64,000 bases of DNA, from contig NZ_LT906479.1 of assembly GCF_900187015.1 (NCBI RefSeq), positions 62,001 through 126,000 on the forward strand, in the 5' to 3' direction. A model generated the notes under the pieces. That model saw nothing but the letters and a program-made list of their open reading frames with translations. It was not told the origin of the DNA and did not search any database. A program made the position numbers and the translations under genes. The first letter of the stretch is position 1. Every line of letters begins with the position of its first letter. Positions 1-9,475 of this stretch are shown here, in pieces. The DNA is from Serratia ficaria (GTDB lineage: Bacteria > Pseudomonadota > Gammaproteobacteria > Enterobacterales > Enterobacteriaceae).

Positions 1-7
1 AGCGACC

Positions 8-1399
8 ATGAGCACTGAATCCCACCTTCTTTACAGCCAGCTACCCGCTATCGATCGCCTATTGCGCGAACCGGCGATCGAACCGCTGGTGGCGCAGCAC
101 GGCCAGACGCTGATTAGCGAACTGCTGCGCCGGCTGCAGGCGCAGGCGCGTGATGCCATCCAGCAGCAGCAGCGGTTGCCGGCCTGGTGCGCCGACTGGC
201 CGCTGGCGCTGCGCGCCGAGCTGGCCCGGCAACAACGCCCGGCGCTGCTGCCGGTGTTCAACCTCAGCGGCACGGTGCTGCATACCAACCTTGGCCGCGC
301 GCTGCTGGCGCAGCCGGCGATCGCGTCGGTGGCCGACGCCATGGGCGCGGCGGTGACGCTGGAATACGATCTGGACGGCGCCGGCCGCGGCCACCGCGAT
401 CGGGCGGTGGCGGACCTGCTGTGCCGGCTGACCGGCGCCGAAGACGCCTGCATCGTCAATAACAACGCGGCGGCGGTGCTGCTGATGCTGGCGGCCGTCG
501 CGCCCGGCAAGCAGGTGGTGGTGTCGCGCGGCGAACTGGTGGAGATCGGCGGCGCGTTCCGCATCCCCGACGTGATGCGTCAGGCGGGCTGCCAGCTGGT
601 GGAGGTCGGCACCACCAACCGCACCCACCTGAAAGATTACCGCAACGCCATCGGCGAGCAGACCGGGCTGCTGATGAAGGTGCATACCAGCAACTACAGC
701 ATTCAGGGTTTCACCGCGGCGGTGGATGAGGCGGCGCTGGCGCAGCTTGGGGCGGAGCAGGGCATCCCGACCGCCACCGATCTGGGCAGCGGCTCGCTGA
801 TCGACATGGCGCAATACGGCCTGCCGGCCGAACCTATGCCGCAGCGGCTGCTGGCCGCCGGCGTCGACCTGGTGACCTTCTCCGGCGACAAGCTGCTGGG
901 CGGCCCGCAGGCCGGCATCATCGTCGGCAAAAAGGCGCTGATCGCCCGCCTGCAGCAGCATCCGCTCAAACGCGCGCTGCGCGTCGGCAAAATAACCCTG
1001 GCGGCGCTGGAAGCCACGCTGCGGCTGTACCTGCAGCCGGAACTGTTGGCGCAACGGCTGCCGACGCTGCGGCTGCTGACCCGCCCGCAGCGGGCGATGC
1101 AGGACATGGCAGAACGCCTGTTGCCGGCGCTGGCGCCGCGCTACGGCGAGCATTTCCAGCTGCGCGCCGAAGCCTGCTGGTCGCAGATCGGCAGCGGCTC
1201 GCTGCCGGTCGATCGCCTGCCAAGCTATGCCCTGACCTTTACCCCGCTCGACGGCCGCGGCGCCACGCTGGAAGCGCTGGCGGAACGCTGGCGCCGCCTG
1301 CCGCAGCCGGTGATCGGCCGCATCGGCGAAGGCAGGCTGTGGCTGGATCTGCGCTGTCTGGAACAGGAAGGCGCGTTGATTGAGGCGCTGAGCGCATGA
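8..1399 (+). CDS. selA: L-seryl-tRNA(Sec) selenium transferase
   Basis: PLP enzyme that converts seryl-tRNA(Sec) to selenocysteinyl-tRNA(Sec) with selenophosphate, in the cytoplasm. The 463-residue length is normal for the family. The PLP lysine is Lys295, in the context [14 protein letters not shown], at the same number as in E. coli. The ATG lies 7 bases into the window, so its ribosome binding site is only partly visible. Its last codons overlap the start of selB by 4 bases (ATGA), which points to translational coupling. The cognate tRNA gene selC lies 20 kb downstream in the same window. Confidence 0.97.
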   Translation: MSTESHLLYSQLPAIDRLLREPAIEPLVAQHGQTLISELLRRLQAQARDAIQQQQRLPAWCADWPLALRAELARQQRPALLPVFNLSGTVLHTNLGRALLAQPAIASVADAMGAAVTLEYDLDGAGRGHRDRAVADLLCRLTGAEDACIVNNNAAAVLLMLAAVAPGKQVVVSRGELVEIGGAFRIPDVMRQAGCQLVEVGTTNRTHLKDYRNAIGEQTGLLMKVHTSNYSIQGFTAAVDEAALAQLGAEQGIPTATDLGSGSLIDMAQYGLPAEPMPQRLLAAGVDLVTFSGDKLLGGPQAGIIVGKKALIARLQQHPLKRALRVGKITLAALEATLRLYLQPELLAQRLPTLRLLTRPQRAMQDMAERLLPALAPRYGEHFQLRAEACWSQIGSGSLPVDRLPSYALTFTPLDGRGATLEALAERWRRLPQPVIGRIGEGRLWLDLRCLEQEGALIEALSA

Positions 1400-3237
1400 T
1401 AATCGCCACCGCCGGCCACGTCGATCACGGCAAAACCACCCTGCTGCAGGCGATCTCGGGGATCAACGCGGATCGTCTGCCGGAGGAGAAGCGCCGCGGC
1501 ATGACCCTCGATCTGGGCTACGCCTATTGGCCGCAGCCCGACGGCCGGGTATTGGGCTTTATCGACGTGCCCGGCCACGAGAAGTTTCTCGCCAATATGC
1601 TGGCGGGCGTCGGCGGCATCGACCATGCGCTGCTGGTGGTGGCCTGCGACGACGGCGTGATGGCGCAGACCCGCGAACATCTGGCGATCCTGCGGTTGAG
1701 CGGCCGCCCGGCGCTGACGGTGGCCCTGACCAAGGCGGACCGGGTGGAGGCGACGCGCATCGACGAAGTGCGCCGGCAGGTAAATGACGAGCTGGCCCGC
1801 CAGGGGTGGCCCGGGGCGCCGCTGTTTGTCACCGCCGCCGCCGAGGGGCGCGGCATTGCCGCGCTGCGCGAGCATCTGCTGGCGCTGCGGCCCGGCGAAC
1901 ATGGGGTGACGCGCCGGTTTCGCCTGGCGGTGGACCGCGCCTTCAGCGTCAAGGGCGCCGGGCTGGTGGTGACCGGCACCGCGCTCGGCGGCCGGGTGGC
2001 GGTGGGCGATACGCTGTGGCTGACCGGCGCGGATACGCCGGTGCGGGTGCGCGGCCTGCACGCCCAGAATCAGGCGGTCGAGCGAGCGCAGGCCGGTCAA
2101 CGCATAGCGCTGAACCTCAGCGGCGACGTCGGCAAAGAACAGATTACCCGCGGTGACTGGCTGCTGGCGCAGCGGCCGCCGCAGTCGGCAGAACGCATTC
2201 TGGTCGCGCTGGAAGCCGATGCGCCGATCCGCCATTGGCAGCCGCTGCATCTGCATCATGCCGCCAGCCACATTACCGGGCGGCTCTCACTATTGAACGG
2301 CGGCCTGGCGGAGCTGATCCTCGATCGTCCGCTGTGGCTGGCGGAAAACGATCGGCTGGTGCTGCGCGATATCGGCGCGCGCCAGACGCTGGGCGCCGCC
2401 CGGGTGCTGCGCCTGGCGGCGCCAAAGCGCGGCAAGCGGCAGCCGGAGTTTCTGGCCTGGCTGCAGGCGCTGGCGCAGGCCGCGGACGATGCCCAGGCGC
2501 TGCGGCTGCTGCTGCCCCAGGGGCCGCTGTCGCTGGCGGCGTTCGCCTGGGCGCGCCAGCTGACCGACGCCGGGCTGGCTGAATTGCTGTCGGAGCCGCC
2601 GCTGCTGGTGGTCGGTGACCATGGGCTGGCGCTGGACAACGTGCGGCAGGCCGAAAGCCGCCTGCTGCAGGTGCTGGCGGAGTACCATCAACAGCACGCC
2701 GATCAGCTGGGGTTGGGGCGTGCGCGTCTGCGGCGCATGGCGCTGCCGGCGCTGGACGAGGCGCTGGTGTTTATGATGATCGATAGGCTGCTGAAGGCCG
2801 GTGCGCTGCGCAATACGCGCGGCTGGCTGCATCTGCCGGAGCATGGCCTGGCGTTCAGCGCCGAAGAAGCGCCGCTGTGGCAGCGGATTGAACCGCTGTT
2901 CGGCGACCAGGCCTGGTGGGTGCGCGATCTGGCCGCCGAACTGGGCGCGGACGAGGCGCGGGTGCGGGCGCTGCTGCGCAAGGCGGCCCAGCTGGGCCAC
3001 GTCACCGCGGTGGTGGTGGATCGTTACTACCTCAGCCGCCGCATCGAACAGTTCGCCGCGCTGATCCGCCAGCTCGACGCGGAGCAGGGCAGCGCCAACG
3101 CCGCCGACTTCCGCGATCGGCTCGGCGTCGGCCGCAAGCTGGCGATCCAGGTGCTGGAGTTCTTCGACCGCAGCGGCTTTACCCGCCGCAAGGGCAACCA
3201 GCACCTGCTGCGCGATCGCGGGCTGTTTGGCGGTTGA
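1396..3237 (+). CDS. selB: Selenocysteine-specific elongation factor SelB
   Basis: GTPase that brings Sec-tRNA(Sec) to the ribosome at UGA codons next to a SECIS hairpin. The N-terminus carries the G1 loop [10 protein letters not shown], then DVPGHEKF (G3) and TKAD (G4). EF-Tu-like beta-barrel domains follow, and the C-terminal third is the winged-helix region that binds SECIS RNA (ending [21 protein letters not shown]...). Length is 613 aa, as in E. coli. It overlaps selA by 4 bases. I saw no selenoprotein gene in the window itself. Confidence 0.97.
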   Translation: MIIATAGHVDHGKTTLLQAISGINADRLPEEKRRGMTLDLGYAYWPQPDGRVLGFIDVPGHEKFLANMLAGVGGIDHALLVVACDDGVMAQTREHLAILRLSGRPALTVALTKADRVEATRIDEVRRQVNDELARQGWPGAPLFVTAAAEGRGIAALREHLLALRPGEHGVTRRFRLAVDRAFSVKGAGLVVTGTALGGRVAVGDTLWLTGADTPVRVRGLHAQNQAVERAQAGQRIALNLSGDVGKEQITRGDWLLAQRPPQSAERILVALEADAPIRHWQPLHLHHAASHITGRLSLLNGGLAELILDRPLWLAENDRLVLRDIGARQTLGAARVLRLAAPKRGKRQPEFLAWLQALAQAADDAQALRLLLPQGPLSLAAFAWARQLTDAGLAELLSEPPLLVVGDHGLALDNVRQAESRLLQVLAEYHQQHADQLGLGRARLRRMALPALDEALVFMMIDRLLKAGALRNTRGWLHLPEHGLAFSAEEAPLWQRIEPLFGDQAWWVRDLAAELGADEARVRALLRKAAQLGHVTAVVVDRYYLSRRIEQFAALIRQLDAEQGSANAADFRDRLGVGRKLAIQVLEFFDRSGFTRRKGNQHLLRDRGLFGG

Positions 3238-3264
3238 TTGTGTGTTTTTTGTTCCGCTGTGCGT

Positions 3265-3293
3265 TATAATCAAAATTAATCATTTTGATTATA
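3265..3293. promoter_or_regulatory. Perfect inverted repeat, probable toxin-antitoxin operator
   Basis: TATAATCAAAAT (3265-3276) and its exact reverse complement (3282-3293) are separated by 5 bases and end 25 bases before the antitoxin ATG. Ribbon-helix-helix antitoxins usually bind such AT-rich palindromes to autoregulate their operon. The site also contains promoter-like TATAAT. Function is inferred; the symmetry is seen. Confidence 0.7.
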
Positions 3294-3318
3294 TTGACTC
3301 CGTTCAGAGGCAATTTAG

Positions 3319-3579
3319 ATGAATACTAAAGTCATCACCGCACATGTGCCGTTACCCTTGGTGGAAAAAGTCGATGAGATGGCTGCCAAGCTGGAGCGCT
3401 CACGCGGATGGATCGTTAAGCAGGCGCTCACCGCATGGCTCGATCAGGAAGAAGAACGTCGTCGATTAACACTGGCGGCATTGACCGATGTCGAACAGCA
3501 GAATGTTATCGATCATGAATCGGTTGAAGCCTGGGCCGCGAGCCTGAGCAGCGATAAGCCTCTGCCGGTACCGCGCTAA
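3319..3579 (+). CDS. CopG/ParD-type ribbon-helix-helix antitoxin
   Basis: 86-residue protein with a beta strand (KVITAHVPLPLVEKV) followed by two helices, the ribbon-helix-helix DNA-binding fold of ParD/CopG antitoxins. The acidic C-terminal tail probably wraps the toxin. An AGAGGCAA ribosome binding site precedes the ATG. The stop overlaps the toxin start by one base (TAATG), the usual tight coupling. It should neutralise the downstream ParE/RelE-like protein and repress the operon through the palindrome at 3265-3293. The pair has a lower GC content than selB, suggesting acquisition. Confidence 0.85.
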   Translation: MNTKVITAHVPLPLVEKVDEMAAKLERSRGWIVKQALTAWLDQEEERRRLTLAALTDVEQQNVIDHESVEAWAASLSSDKPLPVPR

Positions 3580-3854
3580 TGGATTTAAAATGGACAAGTA
3601 AAGCGCTATCGGATTTGGCGCGTTTGTTTGAGTTGCTTGCATCGGTTAATCATGCTGCCGCAGCTAATACGGTACAGGCTTTGGTTGCAGCACCGAAAGT
3701 ACTGCGTGATAACCCCCGTATTGGGGAGAAATTGGATGAATTTATGCCGCATGAGGTGAGGCGTATACTCGTTGGTCGTTATGAAATGCGCTACCAACTT
3801 CAATCCTCAACAATTTATATCCTGCGTATTTGGCATACACGTGAAGAGCGTTAG
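3579..3854 (+). CDS. RelE/ParE-family toxin
   Basis: 91-residue basic protein with the family pattern: helical N-terminus (WTSKALSDLARLFELL), a conserved Arg/Pro stretch (LRDNPRIGEKLDEF), and C-terminal strands VRRILVGRYEMRYQL and IYILRIWHTREER. The RRILVGRYEMRY and LRIWHTRE motifs are characteristic of ParE-like toxins, which target gyrase, although RelE-type RNases share the fold. The final target cannot be fixed from sequence. Translation is coupled to the antitoxin by a one-base overlap. Confidence 0.85.
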   Translation: MDLKWTSKALSDLARLFELLASVNHAAAANTVQALVAAPKVLRDNPRIGEKLDEFMPHEVRRILVGRYEMRYQLQSSTIYILRIWHTREER

Positions 3855-3890
3855 CCTCCATCCCCTGCATTATCACGAGTACCAATCAAG

Positions 3891-3910
3891 AACGGGGCCT
3901 TAGCCCCGTT
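3891..3910 (-). terminator. Hairpin 3' of mdfA, possibly bidirectional
   Basis: AACGGGGC and GCCCCGTT form an 8-bp stem with a 4-base loop between the convergent parE-like gene and mdfA. On the - strand it is followed by a TTCTTG stretch just after the mdfA stop. Confidence 0.6.
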
Positions 3911-3915
3911 GGTGG

Positions 3916-5163
3916 TTACAGCGCTTCGCTCGGCGTCGGCGTTACGCCGCCGCTGCGGCGCTTGCTGAGGAACAGCGCCACCAGCGCCAGCCAGCACAGG
4001 CCGCTGACCAGGTTGAACAGGTTGAACAACCCGCTGCCGCCCCAGACGTAGGCGACCTTGGCCAGCTCGATGCCGACGGTAAACACCATCATGCTCAGCA
4101 TGCCCATGGTGGCGGAAACCGTCCCCTTGCTGACGGCGCTTGAGAACAGCGTCAGGCGGTACAGGCCGGCGTTGGCCAGGCCGATGCCGAAGGCGTACAG
4201 GCTCAGGCCCGCGGTCATCCACAGGTAGGCGTGGCCGGAGAACTGGGTCGCCAGCGCGGCGATGAACAACCCCAGCATCATCGGCCCCGCCCCCAGCTTG
4301 ATCAGGCGTTCCACGCTGTTTTTGCCGGTCAGGCGGGCCAGCGTCAGGTTGCCGAGGATCAGCGCGCCGAACACCGGGATTTGCAGCAGGCCGTAATCCA
4401 GCGTCGACAGCGATTCGCCGCTGATCAGGATCACCGGCGACTGGGCTATCCAGGCCAGCAGCGGCAGGCTGGCGAAACCGATCGCCAGCGCGCCGCAGAT
4501 AAAGCGGCGGTTGCCCAGCACCTGGCGATAGTCGCGCCACAGGTTGGCGGCGGAAAACGCCTCGCCCTGCAGCGCGGCGGTTTCCGGCATCGCCTTCCAC
4601 AGGCCGTAGAAGGCGATGGCCGCCAGCGCCGCAAACAGCACGAACATGCTCTGCCACGGCGCGACGTGGATCAGCGCCGCGCCGGCCAGCGGCCCGAGCA
4701 GCGGGGCGATCAGCGCCACGTTGGCCATCAGCGCGGTGATCTTGATGCACACCGCCTCTTCGAACGATTCCTGAATGGTGGCGTAGCCGACCGCGCCGAT
4801 AAAGCACAGGCCGATGCCCTGCAGGAAGCGCATGAAGATGAACTGCTCGATGTTGGTCACCAGCAGGATGGCCAGGCAGGAGACGATAAAGAACGCCACC
4901 CCGGCCAGCATTACCGGGCGCCGGCCGCGGCGATCCGACAGCGGCCCGAGCAGCCACTGCAGGAAGATGCCGCCTGCCAGATAAGCGGTCATTGAGGTCG
5001 GCACCCATTCTTCGCCGGCGTTGAAATCCGCCACTACCGCCAGCATACCGGGCTGGATCATATCGTTGCCGATATAAGTGGCGAATTCGAACAGCACCAG
5101 ACAAAGAGGGAATAAAAGCGCCTGTCGGCCCAGACGTGCCGCAGGTGGTAAAGTCGTTTTCAT
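3916..5163 (-). CDS. mdfA: MFS multidrug:H+ antiporter MdfA
   Basis: Twelve-helix inner-membrane exporter of cationic and neutral drugs. The 415-residue sequence follows E. coli MdfA closely from the start ([19 protein letters not shown]). It keeps the membrane-embedded acidic residues Glu26 and Asp34 that are needed for substrate and proton coupling, the loop 2-3 motif [14 protein letters not shown], and [19 protein letters not shown]. The ATG lacks an obvious ribosome binding site. The gene is divergent from wecH across 240 bases that contain a perfect 7-bp inverted repeat. Confidence 0.93.
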   Translation of the reverse strand: MKTTLPPAARLGRQALLFPLCLVLFEFATYIGNDMIQPGMLAVVADFNAGEEWVPTSMTAYLAGGIFLQWLLGPLSDRRGRRPVMLAGVAFFIVSCLAILLVTNIEQFIFMRFLQGIGLCFIGAVGYATIQESFEEAVCIKITALMANVALIAPLLGPLAGAALIHVAPWQSMFVLFAALAAIAFYGLWKAMPETAALQGEAFSAANLWRDYRQVLGNRRFICGALAIGFASLPLLAWIAQSPVILISGESLSTLDYGLLQIPVFGALILGNLTLARLTGKNSVERLIKLGAGPMMLGLFIAALATQFSGHAYLWMTAGLSLYAFGIGLANAGLYRLTLFSSAVSKGTVSATMGMLSMMVFTVGIELAKVAYVWGGSGLFNLFNLVSGLCWLALVALFLSKRRSGGVTPTPSEAL

Positions 5164-5258
5164 ATTTATAGTACTGATAGTAAAGAAGAAAAAAGGAACT
5201 GCCAGGGCGGGAAGCGCAAACTGAGCGAGTTATGGCGGCTATTTTGCCGCCAATTGTT

Positions 5259-5279
5259 CACCTTAGCAATCATAAGGTG
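5259..5279. promoter_or_regulatory. Inverted repeat in mdfA-wecH intergenic region
   Basis: CACCTTA and TAAGGTG are separated by 7 bases, about 95 bases upstream of mdfA and 125 bases upstream of wecH. The geometry is that of an operator for a dimeric repressor. The regulator is unknown. Confidence 0.3.
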
Positions 5280-5403
5280 TTGTTTCAGCACATTCTGATA
5301 TTTCGCTTTGGGGTTGTCGCCGGCCGCCGTGCCTTATACCCTCTTATCAACATATAAATATACTCGCCATATTTGAGTATTAGACACCCTATCGGACTCG
5401 CGC

Positions 5404-6396
5404 TTGAGCAATAAAATCGGCTGGATAGATAACCTGCGCGCGCTGGCGTGCATGATGGTGGTGATGATCCACGCCACCACCTATTACGTCACCAGCGGCG
5501 TGGCGGTGGGGGTGCACAACTGGGATGTCGCCAACGTGCTGAACTCGCTGTCGCGCGTGTCGGTGCCGCTGTTTTTCATGATTTCCGGCTACCTGTTTTT
5601 CGGTGAGAAAAGCGCCGGCCGCCGGCATTTTACCCGCATCGCCTGCTGCATTCTGTTCTACAGCGTCATTGCGCTGATCTATATCGCGGCCTGCACCAAG
5701 ATCGGTTTCTGGCCGTCGCTGCGCGGCATTCTGCTGAAGCCGGTGTTTTATCACCTGTGGTTCTTCTACGCCATCGCCGTTATTTACCTGCTCTCGCCGC
5801 TGATTAGCGTCAAACCGGTGTCGCGCCGTTATCTGGCCGCGGTGCTGGCGATCCTGGCGGTGGTCGCCAATCCCAACACCGACAAGCTGGCCTTCGACAA
5901 CGTGCACCTGCTGCCGGTCAACCTGTACATCTACGGCGATACCTTCTATTACCTGCTGTATGCGCTGGCCGGACGGGCGATCGGCATGATGGATACCGGG
6001 CGGCGCGGCGTCGGCTGGCTGGCGGCGCTGGGATTTGCTCTCAGCGTGGCGCTGATCGCGCGCGGCACCAAGAGCCAGCTGTTCATCAACGGCAATTTCG
6101 CCGATACCTACTACATCTACTGCGGCCCGCTGGTGTTTGTCGCCGCGGTATCGCTGCTGGTATGGGTGAAAAACTGCCTGCCGGAGCCGATCGGCTGGCT
6201 GAGCCTGTTTTCCCGCCATTCGCTGGCTGTCTACGGTTTTCACGCGATTATCGTCAACTTTATGCGCAGCCGACACCTGGAGCTCACCGCCTACCCGCTG
6301 CTGGATATCTTCTGGGTGTTCGGCGTGGCGCTGGCGCTCAGCCTGCTGCTGTCGGCCGGCCTGCAACGGCTGGATACCCGCCGCCTGGTGTCATAG
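5404..6396 (+). CDS. wecH: O-acetyltransferase WecH (acyltransferase 3 family)
   Basis: Integral inner-membrane acyltransferase of the acyltransferase-3 family. The E. coli homologue O-acetylates enterobacterial common antigen. The 330-residue length and sequence match WecH along the whole length: IGWIDNLRALACMMVVMIHATTYYV with the catalytic His, RVSVPLFFMISGYLFFGE, KPVFYHLWFFYAIAVIYL and the C-terminal FSRHSLAVYGFHA. The start is TTG at 5404; no ATG fits the conserved N-terminus and the ribosome binding site is weak. The 3' end overlaps the convergent GlxA-type gene by 6 bases. Confidence 0.88.
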   Translation: MSNKIGWIDNLRALACMMVVMIHATTYYVTSGVAVGVHNWDVANVLNSLSRVSVPLFFMISGYLFFGEKSAGRRHFTRIACCILFYSVIALIYIAACTKIGFWPSLRGILLKPVFYHLWFFYAIAVIYLLSPLISVKPVSRRYLAAVLAILAVVANPNTDKLAFDNVHLLPVNLYIYGDTFYYLLYALAGRAIGMMDTGRRGVGWLAALGFALSVALIARGTKSQLFINGNFADTYYIYCGPLVFVAAVSLLVWVKNCLPEPIGWLSLFSRHSLAVYGFHAIIVNFMRSRHLELTAYPLLDIFWVFGVALALSLLLSAGLQRLDTRRLVS

Positions 6397-7311
6397 CGGC
6401 GGCTGGCGTTGCTGGGCGCGCCGCAGCTGGCGCCCGGAGGAAAAGCCCGCCGCCAGCGCGGCCTTCTCCAGCCCATAGCCCTGCTGCAGCCGCTGCTGCG
6501 CCACCGCCAGCCGCAGCTGTTCGTGGTATTCCCGTACGCTGATGCCGACGTGGCTGCGGAACAGCCGCGCCAGATGGCGGCTGCTGACGTGCGCCTTCTC
6601 CGCCACCTGCGGCACCGACCATTCGGCCTCCGGCTCGGCGGCCATCACGTCCTGCGCGCGGTGCACCGCCGGGTGCAGATGGTTGCGATGGCGCAGCCAG
6701 GGCGAAAGCTGCGGGTCATCGCCGGAGCGGCGGAAATACACCACCATTTCACGCGCCACCTCGCGCGCCTGAGCGGCGCCGCAGTAACGGTGGACCAGGT
6801 GCAGCGCCAGATCGATGCCGGCGGTGATGCCGGCGGTGGTGCAGACGCCGCGGTCCTCGATGAAAATGCGGTTCTCTTTCACCTGCGCCGCCGGCGCCTG
6901 GCGGCGAATATCGGCGATCAGATCGTGATGGGTGGTGCACCGATAGCCGTCGAGCAGCCCGGCCTGCGCCGCCAGCAACGCGCCGGAGCAGATGCAGACC
7001 AGCGTGATGCGCCGCCGTTGCAGATCGGGCCGCAGCGTCGTCAGCCAGCGGCGCGCCTGTTCGGCTTCCGCATGGGCGGCGAAATGCTGCGAATCGCTGA
7101 CGCCCGGCACCACCAGAATGGCGCCGTCCTCCAGCCGCTCGGGCAGCGGCGCCAGGCCGCCCAGCGTCAGGCCGATGGAGCTGACTATCTGCGGCGTCGG
7201 GCCGAGGTAGCGCAGGCTGAACTGCCCGGCCAGGCGCAGGGCTTCGGCCGGGCCGCTGACGTCCAGCGACAGCACGTTGGGCAGCAGCAGAAAGTAGACG
7301 GCCTGCGGCAT
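6391..7311 (-). CDS. GlxA-type transcriptional regulator (DJ-1/PfpI + AraC domains)
   Basis: About 306 aa. The N-terminal two thirds is a DJ-1/PfpI-like domain with the nucleophile-elbow sequence VCICSGALLAAQAG, which is usually a sensor rather than an enzyme in this family. The last 100 residues are an AraC helix-turn-helix domain (WSVPQVAEKAHVSSRHLARLFRSHVG, then KAALAAGFSSGRQLRRA). The start chosen is ATG at 7311, with GGAG 5 bases upstream; an in-frame GTG at 7317 is possible. It directly follows the cysteine hydrolase gene, whose stop lies inside the ribosome binding region, so the two form an operon. Confidence 0.85.
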   Translation of the reverse strand: MPQAVYFLLLPNVLSLDVSGPAEALRLAGQFSLRYLGPTPQIVSSIGLTLGGLAPLPERLEDGAILVVPGVSDSQHFAAHAEAEQARRWLTTLRPDLQRRRITLVCICSGALLAAQAGLLDGYRCTTHHDLIADIRRQAPAAQVKENRIFIEDRGVCTTAGITAGIDLALHLVHRYCGAAQAREVAREMVVYFRRSGDDPQLSPWLRHRNHLHPAVHRAQDVMAAEPEAEWSVPQVAEKAHVSSRHLARLFRSHVGISVREYHEQLRLAVAQQRLQQGYGLEKAALAAGFSSGRQLRRAQQRQPPL

Positions 7312-7313
7312 GA

Positions 7314-7865
7314 TCACTCCTGTTCGAGTTGCGCCAGGGCTTCATCCACGCTGGCGATGCGGGCGAAACGATCGGCCAGCACGGTCTCAGTATGCCGCTT
7401 CAGTTGCTCGGGGGTAAAGACCCCGCCGTCGGGGTGGCGCATCGGGAAGGTCAGCGTCGCCTCGGTGACGAAGGTCACCCGATAGCCGAAATCGGCCGCC
7501 ACCCGGGCGGTGGTTTCACAGCACTGCTCGGTGCGGATGCCGGAGACGATCAGGTGCTTGATGTGCCGCTCGAGCAGCCAGGCGTCCAGCCCGGTTTCGC
7601 TCAGCGCGTTGTGCACCCGCTTGTGGACGGTGAAATCCGCCCGATGGCGGAGGAACGACAGGCGCTGCACGTGGCCGGAAGCCAGCGAGAAAGGCCCTGT
7701 CTGCGAGACGTGGAAGACGTCGACCAGCGGCACGCCCCGTTGGCGGCAGCCGTCGATCAGGCGCGCCAACGCGCCTTGAAAAGCGGGCAGGTCGTCTTCC
7801 CGCCAGAATGGACGATGCTGGAATGATTGTTGAACATCGATGATCAATAATGCGCTCTGTGACAT
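7314..7865 (-). CDS. Isochorismatase-like cysteine hydrolase
   Basis: 183-residue protein of the isochorismatase/nicotinamidase fold. It shows the catalytic Asp in ALLIIDVQQSF, the Lys in FTVHKRVHNAL, and the Cys in IVSGIRTEQCCETTARVAADFGY. Members hydrolyse amide, carbamoyl or isochorismate substrates; specificity cannot be told here. The start is the ATG of MSQSALL; an upstream in-frame ATG at 7898 would add 11 unconserved residues. It is followed without a gap by a GlxA-type regulator, a common pairing. Confidence 0.83.
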   Translation of the reverse strand: MSQSALLIIDVQQSFQHRPFWREDDLPAFQGALARLIDGCRQRGVPLVDVFHVSQTGPFSLASGHVQRLSFLRHRADFTVHKRVHNALSETGLDAWLLERHIKHLIVSGIRTEQCCETTARVAADFGYRVTFVTEATLTFPMRHPDGGVFTPEQLKRHTETVLADRFARIASVDEALAQLEQE

Positions 7866-7965
7866 TTTCGGCCCTCCGCCAATCAGGTATGGCGCCATAC
7901 TGCGCCGCTAATCGATAAGGCAGAAGGCCAAAAACGGCCATCATGGTGGCGTCAGCGGACCAGCG

Positions 7966-9354
7966 TCAGGCTTTGCTGACCTGCCCGGCCACCAGGCGCC
8001 CCCGATGGAAGGTGGCGCTGCGCGCCGGCAGGCGGGCCACCGCTTCGGCGGAACAGCTGGCGTCGACCAGCACGAACTCGGCGCCGTCGCCCACTTTGGG
8101 CCAGGTACGCCGGCCCTTATCGTCGAGCGGCAGCACCCCGCCGGTGGCGATGGCCATCGCCCGCGACAGATGGAATTCGTCGGAGCCGCGATACAGCTGG
8201 GCATAAAGGTTGGCCTTCTCCAGGATGTCGCCGCTGCCGAACGGCGACCAGTGGTCAGTCACGCTGTCGGTTCCGGTCATCACAAATACCCCCTTTTCGC
8301 TCAGCTGCGGCAGCGGCATCATCAGGCTGCCGATCGGCACCGTCGACGCGATGGTGATCCGCTGCGCCGCCAGCCGGGTGGCGGTTTCCGCCAGTTCGCC
8401 CGGGGTGAGGGTGGTCAGGGCGAAGGCATGACTGAGGGTGACCTTGCCGCGCAGCGCCGGGTTCTTCTCCACGGTGGCGATCATGTAGTTGATGGCGGCC
8501 ACCCCGGCCGGGCTGGTTTCGTGCAGATGAATGTCGACGCCCTTGCCGGTGTCGAGGGCGATCTGGAACATCGCGTCCAGCGACTGCTCCATCGCGCCGT
8601 CGACGTTGGTCGGGTCCAGCCCGCCGACGTACTGTACCCCCATCTGCATCGCTTCGCGCATCAGGCCGTCAACCCTGGAATGCAGCAGGCCGTGCTGCGG
8701 GAAGGCGACGATCTCGCAGCTGAAATCCGCCCGGTGATTTTCCAGCGCGCGCTGCAGGTGCTCCAGGCTCTTCAACCCGCTGACCGGGTCGATATTGCAG
8801 TGGCTGCGCGCCACCGTGCTGCCCTTGGACTGCAGCAGGGCGATCAGGTTTTCCGCCCGCTGCTGCGAAGTGGGCAGCAGTTGCGGGATCAGCGTCTGCT
8901 CCAGCGCGATCATGTCCATGATGGTTTTGCCCTGGCGCGGGCGCGGCGCCTGCCAGGGGCCGCTGTAAAAGGTTTTGTCCAGATGGATGTGCATGTCGCG
9001 GAACGCCGGCAGCAGCAGCTGGCCCTGCGCCTTATAGCGGGGAATGCCGGCCGGCGGCGCGGCGTCCGCCGCGTGGATGGCGGCCACCTTGCCGTCTTTG
9101 ATTTCCAGCTGGTACAGCGCGGTGCGGGTGCCGATCACCGTCTCGCCGTCGTATTCGAAGCCGTCTTCCAGCCGCACTTCGCTCAGCAGGTAGTGGCGGT
9201 CGGTCAGGCTCATCGGCTGCGGATCGCACTGGCCGGCGGCGGCCGGGGCGGCCTGCGCCACGCCGCCGGTCAGGCCGATCACCGCGCAGGCGGTGGTGAT
9301 TTTGCCGGTTTGGCTGAGGAAGGCTCTGCGGCTTTGTTGTTGGGCTTTTTCCAC
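7966..9354 (-). CDS. Tat-exported amidohydrolase (cytosine deaminase-like)
   Basis: 462 aa. The N-terminus MEKAQQQSRRAFLSQTG is a twin-arginine signal followed by a hydrophobic stretch ending AQAAP, so the enzyme is probably periplasmic. Metal-site motifs of the amidohydrolase superfamily are present: HIHLDKTFY (HxH), SHCNIDP, HLHETSP, LSHAFAL and TGTDSVTDHW. They resemble cytosine/isoxanthopterin-deaminase-like members that act on N-heterocycles. It lies between xylB and the cysteine hydrolase, all on the same strand; with the latter it may form a pathway degrading a cyclic amide. The substrate is unknown. Confidence 0.82.
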   Translation of the reverse strand: MEKAQQQSRRAFLSQTGKITTACAVIGLTGGVAQAAPAAAGQCDPQPMSLTDRHYLLSEVRLEDGFEYDGETVIGTRTALYQLEIKDGKVAAIHAADAAPPAGIPRYKAQGQLLLPAFRDMHIHLDKTFYSGPWQAPRPRQGKTIMDMIALEQTLIPQLLPTSQQRAENLIALLQSKGSTVARSHCNIDPVSGLKSLEHLQRALENHRADFSCEIVAFPQHGLLHSRVDGLMREAMQMGVQYVGGLDPTNVDGAMEQSLDAMFQIALDTGKGVDIHLHETSPAGVAAINYMIATVEKNPALRGKVTLSHAFALTTLTPGELAETATRLAAQRITIASTVPIGSLMMPLPQLSEKGVFVMTGTDSVTDHWSPFGSGDILEKANLYAQLYRGSDEFHLSRAMAIATGGVLPLDDKGRRTWPKVGDGAEFVLVDASCSAEAVARLPARSATFHRGRLVAGQVSKA

Positions 9355-9475
9355 GTTCGGTTCCTTAATCCAGAGGGGAGGTGCATCAAAACACCCCCCA
9401 ATTTAGGAGAGGAACCGACGGGTTGGCAGCGACATTTGCCAATAGTGACTATTCGATTTGGCAATGACCGCCCGA

